Below, piece after piece: positions 1 to 6,055 of a stretch of 10,327 nt of DNA. The stretch covers positions 1-10,327 of the forward strand of contig CAISZB010000546.1 in the NCBI GenBank assembly GCA_903889845.1, given 5' to 3'. The DNA comes from an uncultured Verrucomicrobium sp. Lineage in GTDB: Bacteria > Verrucomicrobiota > Verrucomicrobiia > Methylacidiphilales > GAS474. Position numbers and translations under genes: made by a program. Under the pieces are notes generated by a model. It worked only from the letters and a program-made list of their open reading frames with translations. It was not told the DNA's origin and made no database searches. The first letter of the stretch is position 1. Each line of letters opens with the position of its first letter.

Positions 1-138
1 CTCGACAAGAAGGTCGACGAGAACGTCGACCTCTACGTCAACGGGAAGCTGATCGGGCGCGGGGAAGTCGTCGTCGTCGACGAGTCCCTCGGCATCAAGA
101 TCACCGAGGTCTTCAAGCAGGCGATGGGGGCGCGCTAG
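1..138 (+). CDS. fliN: Flagellar motor switch protein FliN, C-terminal end (partial)
   Basis: This is the last 45 codons of a gene whose start lies before the window; it is open from base 1 to the TAG at 136-138. The residues read LDKKVDENVDLYVNGKLIGR, then a GEVVVVDESLGIKITEVF-type ending. This is the hallmark C-terminal SpoA (FliN/FliM C-terminal) domain, in which 'VDLYVNGKLIARGEVVVVD' is strongly conserved. FliN forms the base of the cytoplasmic C-ring, where it helps switch rotation direction and docks the export ATPase complex. YscQ/HrcQ proteins of injectisomes share this domain, but the flagellar genes immediately downstream (fliOPQR-flhBA) settle the choice. The gap to the next gene is 27 nt, consistent with one operon. 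How much of the N-terminus is present upstream, and whether it is a fusion (FliY-like), cannot be seen. Confidence 0.9.
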   Translation, partial: LDKKVDENVDLYVNGKLIGRGEVVVVDESLGIKITEVFKQAMGAR

Positions 139-165
139 GGAGGTTTCCCTCCCCCCGCATCCCCG

Positions 166-504
166 ATGTCCTTCCCTTCCATGAGTGCGGTCTGGCTCCT
201 CGGCGCGGCGGCGGAGCCCGCGGTGTCCCACCTCGCCTGGTGGCGCTTCGCCCTCCTGGGACTCCTTTTCGCGGCCCTCCTCGGGATCTGGTTCTTCCTC
301 AACCGGAGCCGCTTCAGCCTCGGCAACCTCCGCTCCTTCGGCGCCCCCGGGCGCGGAAAGATCGAGGTGAAGGACCAGCGCTGGCTCTCCTCCCGCATCG
401 CCGTCGCCCTCGTCGAGGTCGACGGGCAGCGCTTCCTCCTGGCCCACGGCCCCGACGCCGTCGCCTGGCAGCCTCTTCCTCCTTCCTCCCCTTCCGCCTC
501 ATGA
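166..504 (+). CDS. fliO: FliO-like flagellar export gate assembly protein
   Basis: A 112-residue protein with a short N-terminal tail, one strong membrane helix at about residues 28-45 (FALLGLLFAALLGIWFFL) and a small cytoplasmic domain. That domain contains 'IEVKDQRWLSSRIAVALVEV' followed by DGQRFLL. This is the usual FliO layout: one helix, then a small beta-rich domain with the 'vv.v.g...ll' pattern. FliO helps FliP assemble in the inner membrane and is poorly conserved, so position directly before fliP carries much of the weight. The start is uncertain. ATG 166 and ATG 181 are both in frame, and neither has a well-spaced Shine-Dalgarno; the only GGGAGG lies at 138-143, too far from either. 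The stop TGA (502-504) overlaps the fliP ATG (501-503), which indicates translational coupling. The Ala/Pro/Ser-rich C-terminus looks unstructured. Confidence 0.8.
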   Translation: MSFPSMSAVWLLGAAAEPAVSHLAWWRFALLGLLFAALLGIWFFLNRSRFSLGNLRSFGAPGRGKIEVKDQRWLSSRIAVALVEVDGQRFLLAHGPDAVAWQPLPPSSPSAS

Positions 505-1328
505 GTGCCGCCCCCTCCTTCGCCTCCCGGCTCCGCCGCTCCCGCTTCCTGCGCTTCGCCGCCTGGGGGAGTCTCGGCGGCATGGCCCTCCTCCTCCTGT
601 GCTGGCTCGGCCTCACGGCGGCGGCCTCCGCCGCGCCCCCCCCCAGCAACGACATCCTCAACGTCACCATCAACAACGGACCGGGCGGGACGAACCTGAG
701 CATGCCGCTCCAGATCCTGGTGATGTTCACCGTGCTGAGCATCGCCCCCGGCATCGTCATCATGACGACGTGCTTCGTCCGGATCATCATCGTCCTCTCC
801 TTCCTGCGGAATGCGCTGACCCTCCAGACGCCGCCGAACCAGGTCCTCCTCTCCCTCGCGATGTTCCTCACCTTCTTCATCATGCAGCCGACGTGGAAGA
901 AGGTCGTCGACGACGCCGTGACCCCGATGCGGGACAACAAGATCACCCTCGAACAGGGGATCGACCGGGCCGAGGCCCCGCTCAAGACCTTCATGCTCAA
1001 ATACGCCGGGGAACAGGACCTGCGCCTCTTCATCAGCATGTCCCCGGAGCCGATCGAACTGACCACGCCCGACGCCCTGCCCATCCAGATCATCATCCCG
1101 GCCTTCATGCTCTCCGAGCTGAAGCGGGGCTTCGAGATGGGCCTCATGATCCTGCTTCCCTTCCTGGTGATCGACATGGTCGTCGCCTCGATCCTGATGG
1201 CCCTGGGCATGATGATGCTCCCGCCGTCCACCGTCTCCCTGCCGATCAAGCTGATGGTCTTCGTCCTCGTCGATGGCTGGACCCTGCTGGTCCGGTCCCT
1301 CGTCGACAGCTTCAAGGTTGCTTCGTGA
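501..1328 (+). CDS. fliP: Flagellar type III export gate protein FliP
   Basis: A 275-residue FliP, the core subunit of the FliPQR export gate in the inner membrane. The start is ATG 501, which overlaps the fliO stop as ATGA; the reading frame extends further upstream but only as a shadow of fliO. The N-terminus is a good signal peptide: Arg-rich residues 10-18, a hydrophobic core at about 28-39 and a likely cleavage near the Ala-Ser-Ala-Ala at 42-45. FliP is known to carry a cleaved signal. The diagnostic stretch follows, with LQILVMFTVLSIAPGIVIM, then R-I-I-I-V-L-S-F-L-R-N-A-L and 'TPPNQV' at residues 110-115, then FLTFFIMQP. The C-terminal half has the two further helices and 'PSTVSLPIKLMVFVLVDGW', also typical. 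Family members are about 245-260 residues; the excess is the long signal region. Injectisome SctR homologues are similar, but context is flagellar. Confidence 0.97.
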   Translation: MSAAPSFASRLRRSRFLRFAAWGSLGGMALLLLCWLGLTAAASAAPPPSNDILNVTINNGPGGTNLSMPLQILVMFTVLSIAPGIVIMTTCFVRIIIVLSFLRNALTLQTPPNQVLLSLAMFLTFFIMQPTWKKVVDDAVTPMRDNKITLEQGIDRAEAPLKTFMLKYAGEQDLRLFISMSPEPIELTTPDALPIQIIIPAFMLSELKRGFEMGLMILLPFLVIDMVVASILMALGMMMLPPSTVSLPIKLMVFVLVDGWTLLVRSLVDSFKVAS

Positions 1329-1335
1329 CCCACCG

Positions 1336-1617
1336 ATGAACCCCTCCTTCAACGTCGACGCCGCCCTGGAGATCATCCGGCTCTGCCTGTGGGAGGGGAT
1401 CTACATCTCCGCGCCGCTGATCGTGGGGGCGCTCGTCATCGGCCTCGTCGTCAGCATCCTCCAGACGATCACCACCATCCAGGAGGCGACCCTCTCCTTC
1501 GTCCCGAAGCTCCTGTGGGCCGTCGGCGGCACCTGGTTCTTCGCCCCCTACATGCTGGCCCACCTCACCCAGCTCACCAGCACCTTCTTCCAGCGGGCGG
1601 CCGAGATCGCCAAGTAG
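1336..1617 (+). CDS. fliQ: Flagellar type III export gate protein FliQ
   Basis: A 93-residue, two-helix membrane protein matching FliQ (usually about 89-90 residues), which packs around FliP in the export gate. It carries the family signature 'SILQTITTIQEATLSFVPKL' between the two hydrophobic segments (about residues 23-43 and 54-75). ATG 1336 lies 7 nt after the fliP stop. The frame continues upstream to 1273, but that part lies inside fliP, and MNPSFNVDAALEIIR is a normal FliQ N-terminus. There is no clear Shine-Dalgarno, so translation is probably coupled to fliP. Confidence 0.96.
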   Translation: MNPSFNVDAALEIIRLCLWEGIYISAPLIVGALVIGLVVSILQTITTIQEATLSFVPKLLWAVGGTWFFAPYMLAHLTQLTSTFFQRAAEIAK

Positions 1618-1641
1618 CGAAAGGGTAGGGGAGCAAAGGTT

Positions 1642-2409
1642 ATGCACCTCTTCATCGATCCCGTCGCCCTGTGGCTCGTCGCCGCCCGGTTCTCGGGATG
1701 GATGCTGCTGAGCCCCGGCTTCACGGAGATCAACACGCCCCGGGTCACCCGGGCCGCCCTCATCCTCTGGCTCAGCTACCTCCTCCTCCCCCTCGTCGGG
1801 CCGATCGAGGCCCCGATGGGGAGTATCCCCGACGTCGTCGTCGCCGTCCTCGGGGAATTCGTCATCGGCGCCGGCTACGGGCTGATGCTGCGGCTGATCT
1901 TCTCCGCCGTCCAGTTCGGCGGCATCCTCATCGACAGCGAGCTGAGCTACCTCTATGCCCAGCAGGTGAACCCCTTCGTGCCGCTGAGCGGGGGCATCTT
2001 CGGGCGCCTCTTCCTCCTGCTGGCGATCCTCGACTTCTGGCTCTTCGACTACTTCCGGGTCGTCCTCTACGCGCTGAAGGAGAGCTTCGTCCTGGTCCCC
2101 GTCGGGGCGATCGGCGGGGCGCTCTTCGACATCGGCCTGCTGGTGAAGATGTCGTCGAACCTCTTCGTCGGGGGGCTGATGATCGCCGCCCCGATCATGG
2201 CGCTGATGTTCTTCGTCACGATTTCCGTCGGCTTCCTGGCCCGGACCGTCCAGGGGCTCAGCCTCTTCTCGGAAAGCTTCAGCCTGCGGATCGTCATCGG
2301 CCTGATCGGCGTCACGGTCCTCCTCCCCCTCCTGTTCCTCCTCATCCGGATCGAGATGGAGAAGATCCTCCCGATGTCGTCCCAGTACTTCAAGTTCGCT
2401 TTGCCGTAA
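1642..2409 (+). CDS. fliR: Flagellar type III export gate protein FliR
   Basis: A 255-residue multi-spanning membrane protein of normal FliR length, the single-copy subunit that closes the FliPQR gate. Family features are visible. The N-terminus has 'ARFSGWMLLSPGF' followed by TEINTPRVTRAALILWLSYLL. The centre contains GEFVIGAGYGLMLRLIFSAV, and 'VNPFVPLSGGIFGRLFLLLA' followed by a SFVLVPVG segment. The C-terminus has GGLMIAAPIMALMFFVTISVGFL-type helices. One small deviation is that the Gly-His usually found after the Leu-rich central helix is replaced by Phe-Asp-Tyr-Phe. The ATG has a Shine-Dalgarno (GGGGAG, 1628-1633) at good spacing. It lies 24 nt after fliQ and 3 nt before flhB. Confidence 0.95.
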   Translation: MHLFIDPVALWLVAARFSGWMLLSPGFTEINTPRVTRAALILWLSYLLLPLVGPIEAPMGSIPDVVVAVLGEFVIGAGYGLMLRLIFSAVQFGGILIDSELSYLYAQQVNPFVPLSGGIFGRLFLLLAILDFWLFDYFRVVLYALKESFVLVPVGAIGGALFDIGLLVKMSSNLFVGGLMIAAPIMALMFFVTISVGFLARTVQGLSLFSESFSLRIVIGLIGVTVLLPLLFLLIRIEMEKILPMSSQYFKFALP

Positions 2410-2412
2410 GCC

Positions 2413-3528
2413 ATGCCCGACGACCAAAACAAACCGTTGCCGGCGTCGGCGAAGAAGCGGCGGGAACTGCGCTCCAAGGGGTCCGTCGTCCGCAGCCACG
2501 ACCTCGTGACGGCCGTGGTCATCGGGGTGACCCTCTTCGGGCTGATGTACTTCGGCGGGCACCTGGGGACCGGCTTCGCCCAATTCATGCAGCAGTGCTT
2601 CCAGGAGGCGGGCAAGCCGGCGGGGGACGAGACGGTGACCGGCATCATCCGGCCCCTGCTTACCGGGTCGATCGTCCTCACCCTGATCCTCTTTTGCGGG
2701 GCGCTCTCCTTCTCCGCGATCCTGTCGAACCTCGTCCAGACGGGGCCGATGTTCGTCCCGCCCCAGTTGGAGCAGGGGATCAGCCGCCTCAGCCCCCTCA
2801 CGGGGCTCAAGATGATCTTCTCGATCCGCCGCCTCATCTTCTCCGGCCTCGCGATGATCAAGCTCTTCATCATCGTCGCCTTCGCCTACGCGGCGGTGCG
2901 CGAGCTGTGGAACGCCCCCGTCTTCAGCCGCCCCGTCAACGTCTCCGAACTCGGCGCCTTCTTCCGGCAGGCGGCGTGGGCGGTCGGATGGCGGGTGCTC
3001 GTCGCCCTCCTCATCCTGGCCACCGTCGACTACCTCTACCAGCGGTGGCAATACGAGAAGGACAACCGGATGACCCTCCAGGAACTGAAGGACGAGCTGC
3101 GCCAGTCCGAAGGCTCGACCGAGGTGAAGACGAAGCAGCGGGGGATGATGCGGAAGATGCGCTCCCTGCGGCGGCAGCTGGAGGACATGAGCGCCGCGAC
3201 CATCGTCGTGACGAACCCGACCCACTACGCCGTGGCCCTCCGCTACGTCCGCGGGGAGACCGACGCCCCGATGGTCCTGGCAAAGGGAACCCGGCGGAAC
3301 GCCCTGGCGATCAAGGAGCGGGCGGCGCAGCTGGGCATCCCGACGATGGAGAACGTCTCCCTGGCCCGGGGCCTCTACAAGCACGCCGAGGTGGGGGAGG
3401 CCATCCCGCCGCTTTATTTCCAGGCGGTTGCACAAATCCTTGCCGATCTCTACCGTCGCGGGTACCGGGCGATGTTGGCCGAGAAGGATCAGGACAGCCC
3501 CATCGACCCGAAGAGAGACCTAATGTAA
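2413..3528 (+). CDS. flhB: Flagellar export switch protein FlhB (autocleaving)
   Basis: A 371-residue FlhB, the export-apparatus component that switches substrate class from rod/hook to filament proteins. It has four predicted membrane helices (about 31-49, 84-105, 143-164, 187-209) and a cytoplasmic linker (WQYEKDNRMTLQELKDELRQ). The NPTH autocleavage motif is at N268-P269-T270-H271, and in this family the chain is cut between Asn and Pro. Downstream 'ALRYVRGETDAPMVLAKG' and 'AIKERAAQLGIPTMENVSLA' are typical of the C-terminal fragment. The cytoplasmic N-terminus keeps the basic 'KKRRELRSKGSVVRSHDL' segment, but the usual Lys-Thr-Glu-x-Pro-Thr start is reduced to QNKPLP. It starts 3 nt after the fliR stop without a clear ribosome-binding site, implying coupling. 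Virulence-type SctU homologues share the motif, but the neighbours are flagellar. Confidence 0.96.
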   Translation: MPDDQNKPLPASAKKRRELRSKGSVVRSHDLVTAVVIGVTLFGLMYFGGHLGTGFAQFMQQCFQEAGKPAGDETVTGIIRPLLTGSIVLTLILFCGALSFSAILSNLVQTGPMFVPPQLEQGISRLSPLTGLKMIFSIRRLIFSGLAMIKLFIIVAFAYAAVRELWNAPVFSRPVNVSELGAFFRQAAWAVGWRVLVALLILATVDYLYQRWQYEKDNRMTLQELKDELRQSEGSTEVKTKQRGMMRKMRSLRRQLEDMSAATIVVTNPTHYAVALRYVRGETDAPMVLAKGTRRNALAIKERAAQLGIPTMENVSLARGLYKHAEVGEAIPPLYFQAVAQILADLYRRGYRAMLAEKDQDSPIDPKRDLM

Positions 3529-3540
3529 TTTCGAGCGGCC

Positions 3541-5625
3541 ATGGACAGCACCCTCATCAACCGTTTCATCCGGCGCGGCGACGTGATTTTCAGCGTCGCG
3601 CTGCTGGGTATCGTGCTGATCCTGGTGCTGCCGCTGGCCCCGTGGATGATCGACATCTTCCTGACGATGAGCATCTCGCTCTCGATCCTGATCATCCTCA
3701 CGGTGGCCAACCTGAAGGAATCGACCGAGTTCTTCGTCTTCCCCACGGTCCTCCTCTTCACGACCCTCTTCCGCCTCGGCCTCAACGTGGCGACGACCCG
3801 CTCCATCCTCATCAACGCCGAGGCGGGGAACCTCATCTCGGCCTTCGGGGAATTCGGCGTCGCGGGGAACCCCGTCGTCGGCATGGTCGTCTTCATCATC
3901 CTGACGATCATCAACTTCATGGTCATCACGAAGGGCGCGGGCCGCGTGGCGGAGGTCTCCGCCCGGTTCACCTTGGACGCCATGCCGGGCAAGCAGATGG
4001 CGATCGACGCCGACCTCAACGCCGGGATCATCTCCGAGAAGGAGGCCCGGGAGCGGCGGCTGGGCATCCAGAAGGAAGCCAGCTTCTACGGCGCGATGGA
4101 CGGCGCCAGCAAGTTCGTCAGCGGCGACGCCGTCGCCGGGATCATCATCACCCTCGTCAACCTCCTCGGCGGCTTCGCCATCGGCGTCCTCCAGAAGGGG
4201 ATGACGGTCGAGGAATCGATCCAGCACTTCTCCCTCCTCAGCATCGGGGACGGCCTCGTCACGCAGATCCCGGCGCTGATCACCTCCGTCGCGGCCGGTA
4301 TCCTCGTCACCCGGTCCAGCTCCGGCTCGGCCCTCGGGGACGATTTCTCCAAGCAGCTCTTCGCCAGCGCGAAGGTCATGATCACGACCGGGATCGCCCT
4401 CTGCGTCCTCGCCGTCTTCCCCGGCTTCCCGACGTGGCAGATGTTCGTCGTCGGCGCGGTCCTCTTCCTGATCGCCTACCTCCTGCCGAAGAACAAGGCG
4501 GAGGCGGAGAAGCTCCAGCAGGACCTCAAGTCGAAGGAGCAGAAGGAGAAGGAGGCGAAGGAAAAGGAACAGCGCCCCGACGCGATCCTGAAGCTCGACC
4601 CCCTGGCGCTGGAGATCGGCCTCGACCTCCTCCCCCTCGTCAACGGCAACGTGAAGGGGATGCTCGACCGCCTCAGCGTCCTCCGGCGCAGCCTTTCCCA
4701 GGACATGGGGATCATCGTCCCCTCGATCGCGGTGCGGGACAACCCGAGCCTCCCTTCGCACCAATACGCCTTCCTCCTCCGCGGCCACACCGTCGCCTCC
4801 GGGGACCTCTTCATGGGGCAGTTCCTGGCGATGGGCGTCGGCACCGCGCAGAAACCCCTCCGGGGCCGCTCGACGAAGGAGCCCGCCTTCGGCCTCCCCG
4901 CCACGTGGATCGTCGAGGCGGAGCGGCGCGAGGCGGAGCGCCTCGGCTACGCCGTCGTCGACCCGCTCTCCGTCCTCATCACCCACGTCAGCGAGACCCT
5001 CCGCCGCCACGCCGCCGACATCTTCTCCCGGCAGGACACCCAGAACCTCCTCGACACGATCAAGGAGACCCACGTCGCCCTCCTGGCGGAGATCAAGCTC
5101 CTGCAGATCAACGTCGGCCTGATCCACCGCGTCCTGCAAGGGTTGCTGCGGGAGGGGATCTCGATCCGGGAACTGCCCATCATCCTCGAAAAAATCTGCG
5201 ACCAGGTCGCCTACACGAAGAATCCCGACGAGATCGTCGAGTCCTGCCGGAAGGTCCTCAGCCTCGAAATCTGCCGCCACCTGGAAGTCCAGGAGAACAA
5301 GCTTCTCTGCATCACGATGATGCCGGAGCTGGAGCAATTCGTCGCCAAGGGGATCCGGCAGAGCCAGCAGGAAATCTCCCTCGTCCTCGATCCCGGGATG
5401 GCCCGGCACCTCCACGAGCATCTCCAGAAGGGGATCCGGGAACTCTCCCGCCAGGGGCGCAACCCGCTCCTGCTCTGCTCCCCCCAGGTCCGCTTGGGGA
5501 TAAAGCGCTTCTTTTCCGAGAGCTTCCCGCAGCTCCAGATCGCGGCCTACAACGAGATTTCGCCGAAGTACGACATCCAACCCGCCTACGCGATCCCGAA
5601 TTTCGCCGCGGCCGCCCCACTCTAG
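3541..5625 (+). CDS. flhA: Flagellar export gate protein FlhA
   Basis: A 694-residue FlhA, the normal family length; it forms the nonameric ring that docks export chaperones and helps couple proton flow to export. The N-terminal half is membrane-embedded. It contains 'LFTTLFRLGLNVATTRSIL' (residues 72-90) and the FHIPEP signature from G-R-V-A-E-V-S-A-R-F through L-D-A-M-P-G-K-Q-M to I-D-A-D-L-N (about 134-160). The conserved 'GDAVAG' is at 195-200, so Asp196 corresponds to the proton-pathway Asp known as D208 in Salmonella. A Lys/Glu-rich linker (about 316-346) leads to the cytoplasmic domain, which ends in 'PKYDIQPAYAIPNFA'. ATG 3541 follows flhB by 12 nt with only a weak GAGCGG upstream. 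The gene ends the export block; the next gap is 104 nt and AT-rich. Confidence 0.98.
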   Translation: MDSTLINRFIRRGDVIFSVALLGIVLILVLPLAPWMIDIFLTMSISLSILIILTVANLKESTEFFVFPTVLLFTTLFRLGLNVATTRSILINAEAGNLISAFGEFGVAGNPVVGMVVFIILTIINFMVITKGAGRVAEVSARFTLDAMPGKQMAIDADLNAGIISEKEARERRLGIQKEASFYGAMDGASKFVSGDAVAGIIITLVNLLGGFAIGVLQKGMTVEESIQHFSLLSIGDGLVTQIPALITSVAAGILVTRSSSGSALGDDFSKQLFASAKVMITTGIALCVLAVFPGFPTWQMFVVGAVLFLIAYLLPKNKAEAEKLQQDLKSKEQKEKEAKEKEQRPDAILKLDPLALEIGLDLLPLVNGNVKGMLDRLSVLRRSLSQDMGIIVPSIAVRDNPSLPSHQYAFLLRGHTVASGDLFMGQFLAMGVGTAQKPLRGRSTKEPAFGLPATWIVEAERREAERLGYAVVDPLSVLITHVSETLRRHAADIFSRQDTQNLLDTIKETHVALLAEIKLLQINVGLIHRVLQGLLREGISIRELPIILEKICDQVAYTKNPDEIVESCRKVLSLEICRHLEVQENKLLCITMMPELEQFVAKGIRQSQQEISLVLDPGMARHLHEHLQKGIRELSRQGRNPLLLCSPQVRLGIKRFFSESFPQLQIAAYNEISPKYDIQPAYAIPNFAAAAPL

Positions 5626-5643
5626 GAGAACGAGGAGAATAAG

Positions 5644-5745
5644 ATGGGAACGCACTTTTTACGGTTTTTTAAAACAGAGAATTGCCAGGCCGTTGATCCT
5701 GCGATATTCAGGGGAGGGGAGATTCCGCCATGTTCAAAGTCCTGA
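5644..5745 (+). CDS. Possible 33-residue leader ORF (doubtful)
   Basis: A short frame of 33 codons, beginning MGTHFLRFFKTENCQA, with an unusually good Shine-Dalgarno: GAGGAG at 5632-5637, 6 nt before ATG 5644. It starts 18 nt after the flhA stop and ends at TGA 5743-5745, 13 bases past the ATG of the next gene (5730). If translated it could couple ribosomes running off flhA to that gene, or compete with it. It matches no family I know. The same bases contain the sigma-28 promoter candidate, and a transcript from that promoter would begin after this ATG. The frame could therefore be read only from flhA read-through RNA. Its amino acid content does not look like a conserved protein; a chance ORF is a real alternative. 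Confidence 0.3.
   Translation: MGTHFLRFFKTENCQAVDPAIFRGGEIPPCSKS
5670..5696 (+). promoter_or_regulatory. Candidate sigma-28 (FliA) promoter
   Basis: TAAA at 5670-5673, a spacer of exactly 15 nt, then GCCGTTGA at 5689-5696. The established FliA consensus is TAAA-N15-GCCGATAA, so the -35 core and the spacing are perfect and 6 of 8 bases of the -10 match. Transcription would start near 5703, giving a leader of about 27 nt that contains the strong GGGGAGGGGA Shine-Dalgarno (5711-5720) of the gene at 5730. The line 5641-5700 is only 25/60 GC by hand count, in an otherwise GC-rich window. The site would drive the small membrane protein gene, fliA, motA and motB, meaning autoregulation of fliA. This is a prediction from sequence only. 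Confidence 0.65.
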
Positions 5746-6044
5746 CCGAAACCAAGCTCCCGCCGATGATCAACAAGGTCGTCGTCGTCTTCGGCCTGAT
5801 CGGGATGCTCGTCGGCCTCTCCATCTGCTACGCCAATCACGAGGACCTGCCCTATTCCCTCCTCTTCGCCGCCCTCCTGGGGGCCTTCTTCGCCGGGGGG
5901 ACGAAGTTCCTCGTCGTGAAGTTCCTCCGCGCCTGGATGGAAGGCAAACTGGAGCAGGCGGCGCGGGATCGGGAAGCGGCGAAACTCCGGGCCGAGGAGT
6001 TGAAGAAGGAAGAACACAAGGACGATCCCAAGCCTAAGAAATAG
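5730..6044 (+). CDS. Small two-helix membrane protein of unknown function
   Basis: A 104-residue protein I do not recognise. Residues 16-34 (KVVVVFGLIGMLVGLSICY) and about 43-64 (SLLFAALLGAFFAGGTKFLVVK) are two hydrophobic segments joined by a short polar loop (ANHEDLP). A charged helical tail follows (about 66-96, rich in Ala, Glu, Lys, Arg, likely coiled-coil), then a Lys/Asp end. An inner-membrane hairpin with the tail in the cytoplasm is the natural reading. The start is well supported by GGGGAGGGGA at 5711-5720, about 9 nt before the ATG. It lies between flhA and fliA, where many bacteria carry flhF and flhG, and stops 11 nt before fliA, so co-transcription is likely. The sigma-28 promoter candidate lies just upstream. 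Nothing in it resembles the GTPase FlhF or the ATPase FlhG. A flagellar accessory role is inferred from position only. Confidence 0.85.
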   Translation: MFKVLTETKLPPMINKVVVVFGLIGMLVGLSICYANHEDLPYSLLFAALLGAFFAGGTKFLVVKFLRAWMEGKLEQAARDREAAKLRAEELKKEEHKDDPKPKK

Positions 6045-6055
6045 GCTCGCCTCCC

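Noticed and set aside
67..84. Run of GTC triplets (microsatellite-like)
   Set aside because: It encodes the conserved Val-Val-Val-Val-Asp of FliN in a GTC-preferring genome; not an independent repeat.
135..1376. A 413-codon - strand frame opposite fliO and fliP
   Set aside because: Asp/Glu/His/Gly-rich shadow of the fliOP coding frames with no sign of independent selection.
1312..3435. A 707-codon open frame on the - strand opposite fliQ, fliR and flhB
   Set aside because: Composition is dominated by Asp, Glu, Gly, Arg and His with no recognisable domain. It is the mirror of C-ending codons in real genes, and such stop-free antisense frames are common in GC-rich DNA.
1671..5642. A 1323-codon + strand frame running across fliR, flhB and flhA
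   Set aside because: It is an out-of-frame read of three clear genes, with Arg/Pro/His-rich content and no domains.
3520..5655. A 711-codon open frame on the - strand opposite flhA
   Set aside because: It exactly shadows flhA, has highly charged low-complexity composition, and no ribosome-binding site or family motif; flhA is unambiguous.
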